Position numbers and translations under genes: made by a program
In this document: positions 22,428 through 23,437 of the stretch, in pieces
How the letters are laid out: every line of letters starts with the position of its first letter
How positions within the stretch are numbered: position 1 is the first letter of the stretch
The notes under the pieces: model-generated
The model's database searches: none
Told to the model about the DNA's origin: nothing
What the model saw: the letters and a program-made list of their open reading frames with translations, nothing else
Assembly: GCA_946495905.1 (NCBI GenBank)
Contig: CAMMEP010000018.1
Span: forward strand, 1-23,437
Length of the DNA stretch: 23,437 nucleotides
From: an uncultured Clostridium sp.
Lineage (GTDB): Bacteria > Bacillota > Clostridia > TANB77 > CAG-508
Direction: 5' to 3'

Positions 22428-22886
22428 TTATTTTGGAATATAGAATACATATTTGGTTTGTAATGTTGAAGCAAGCTCCACTCCTACTAAAGATTTTGCT
22501 TCTCTAGTATAAGTTGATACATTTGCTACACCATCAGCCCCTATTTCTTGAATTATAACCACAGTATTTTCATCTTTTTTTATTGTATAATATCTTTCTT
22601 TTTCTTCTCCAAGTTCAGAATACTTAAGTACTTTATATACGTATTCATCTCCATTGTCAATTACATATTCTCCGTCAATTGGTAAAATTAATTCTACTTT
22701 TGGAGATGCTTTCCAATCTGTATAATTTGATGTTGGTAGACCTAGCAAACATAGACCTCCTATAAAGAATATTATACCAATTACAAATCTTATTGTTTGG
22801 TTTTTTGAAAAAGTACTGTAAATAAAAAAAATTCCACAACCAAAAAGAATAACACAAATAATAACATAAATAATATTGGTAAACAT
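22428..22886 (-). CDS. hypothetical two-TM membrane protein
   Basis: No family is recognised. The 152-residue protein has two N-terminal hydrophobic helices (about residues 4-24 and 32-51) with a short basic turn (SKNQTIR) between them. A soluble ~100-residue domain of alternating beta-like segments follows (KVELILPIDGEYVIDNGDEYVYKVLKY, RYYTIKKDENTVVIIQE), rich in acidic residues and probably a small beta fold. The turn charge suggests both ends face outward or into the wall. The ATG at 22886 has AAGGA at good spacing; the ATG three codons earlier overlaps that site. It stands alone between the rRNA operon terminator and its own terminator, with a near-consensus promoter. Confidence 0.75.
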   Translation of the reverse strand: MFTNIIYVIICVILFGCGIFFIYSTFSKNQTIRFVIGIIFFIGGLCLLGLPTSNYTDWKASPKVELILPIDGEYVIDNGDEYVYKVLKYSELGEEKERYYTIKKDENTVVIIQEIGADGVANVSTYTREAKSLVGVELASTLQTKYVFYIPK

Positions 22887-22994
22887 ATTCCACATCCTTT
22901 CTCAATTAATGAGTGTAGTAGTTAATAATATATGTAAACTCTGTCCCATTTATAACAGAGGTAGCTAAAGGATATTAATAAAAAACATAGTAAA

Positions 22995-23023
22995 ATTATA
23001 TTATTAACTTAACATAAAGTCAA
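22995..23023 (-). promoter_or_regulatory. near-consensus sigma-A promoter of the small membrane protein
   Basis: The minus strand has TTGACT at 23023-23018, a 17-base spacer and TATAAT at 23000-22995. It lies just past the rRNA terminator. The leader is about 100 bases and contains a CTCTGT/ACAGAG hairpin of six pairs; nothing else is seen in it. Confidence 0.7.
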
Positions 23024-23058
23024 TGTTTTTCGTTTTAAATAGTAAAGCTTTCAAGAAA

Positions 23059-23092
23059 AAACACAGTAAATTTTATTTGATTTACTGTGTTT
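23059..23092 (-). terminator. intrinsic terminator of the rRNA operon
   Basis: AAACACAGTAAAT and its exact complement form a 13-bp stem with an 8-base loop, followed on the minus strand by a T tract (TTTCTT after the stem's own terminal Ts). It lies about 73 bases past the 5S rRNA. Confidence 0.85.
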
Positions 23093-23165
23093 ACTTTATT
23101 AAAAAATCGCATATGTATGAAATGGTCACTACTTTATATACGATATATATTTTTACATAAAAAAA

Positions 23166-23279
23166 CTGGCGACAACCTATTTTCTCAGCAGGGTAACCCA
23201 CAAATATCGTCGGCACATTGGAGCTTGACTTCTGTGTTCGGTATGGGAACAGGTATTTCCTCCATGTAATCATCACCAG
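23166..23279 (-). rRNA. rrf: 5S ribosomal RNA
   Basis: The minus strand shows the diagnostic CCCATACCGAACACAGAAGT loop and GTGCCGACGATA segment of bacterial 5S rRNA. The ends CTGGTGAT and GTCGCCAG pair to close helix I. The length of about 114 is normal; exact ends may differ by one or two bases. Confidence 0.95.
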
Positions 23280-23345
23280 AAAATTTATTTCAATACAAAC
23301 TACATTGTTTCAACGCAATCTGTATGAATTAACTATTATATATCA

Positions 23346-23359
23346 TGTGCTTTAGCACA
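23346..23359. other. short hairpin in the 23S-5S spacer
   Basis: TGTGC-TTTA-GCACA folds into a 5-bp tetraloop hairpin in the 124-base spacer. It may help rRNA processing; no tRNA gene is present in this spacer. Confidence 0.35.
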
Positions 23360-23403
23360 CTCAAAAATACATAGAGAAAGAATTGTAATTCATATATATT
23401 TTG

Positions 23404-23437
23404 TGGTTAAGCCCTCGATTTATTAGTATTGGTCAGC
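23404..23437 (-). rRNA. rrl: 23S ribosomal RNA, 3' end only
   Basis: The minus strand at the window edge reads CTGACCAATACTAATAAATC followed by GAGGGCTTAACCA, the conserved 3' end of 23S rRNA. The rest lies outside the window. The exact 3' end is uncertain by a few bases. Confidence 0.85.

Noticed and set aside
23087..23276. Small frames on both strands across the 5S rRNA
   Set aside because: They overlap a clear 5S rRNA gene and have no coding features.
23280..23403. tRNA gene in the 23S-5S spacer
   Set aside because: No cloverleaf or TTCGA-type T-loop is visible on either strand.

Overview
The window is AT-rich chromosomal DNA in which every supported gene lies on the minus strand, so transcription runs from high to low coordinates. 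Several features point to a low-GC monoderm Firmicute, most likely an endospore-forming member of the Clostridia: a dipicolinate synthase subunit (DpaA), a MurE with the meso-diaminopimelate specificity motif, RNase J, strong AGGAGG-type ribosome binding sites, and a type IV pilus operon without an outer-membrane secretin. The lineage is an inference from gene content; no species can be named.

Reading along transcription: the right edge holds the 3' end of a 23S rRNA, a spacer, a 5S rRNA and a strong terminator, which is the end of an rRNA operon. A small two-TM hypothetical gene with its own promoter and terminator follows, then a trans-sulfuration PLP enzyme with a good promoter. Next is a cell-envelope block. 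It opens with a 778-residue gene fusing diaminopimelate epimerase (DapF) to the MurE ligase, two consecutive steps in one polypeptide. It continues with inorganic pyrophosphatase, a membrane-anchored TPR protein, DpaA (apparently frameshifted near its C-terminus) and undecaprenyl-diphosphatase UppP.

From 14607 down to 5405 is a complete monoderm type IV pilus operon: a PilM-PilN fusion, PilO, a PilP-like lipid-free membrane protein, a very small pilin, prepilin peptidase, two pseudopilins, PilB, PilT and PilC. A sigma-A-like promoter, a 24-bp perfect palindrome and three 11-bp tandem repeats precede it, and a clear hairpin terminator ends it. Immediately beyond that terminator is a ~240-270 bp element bounded by 25-bp perfect terminal inverted repeats with a GC-richer core, probably a MITE or a structured RNA locus. 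Then come a ROK-family sugar kinase, a 440-bp AT-rich gap, RNase J with a basic N-terminal extension, and glutamyl-tRNA synthetase.

The most notable points are the DapF-MurE fusion, the displaced but intact reading frame for the DpaA C-terminus, the inverted-repeat element next to the pilus operon terminator, and a pilus system whose prepilins lack the usual Glu+5 and whose peptidase has a degenerate GxGD motif.
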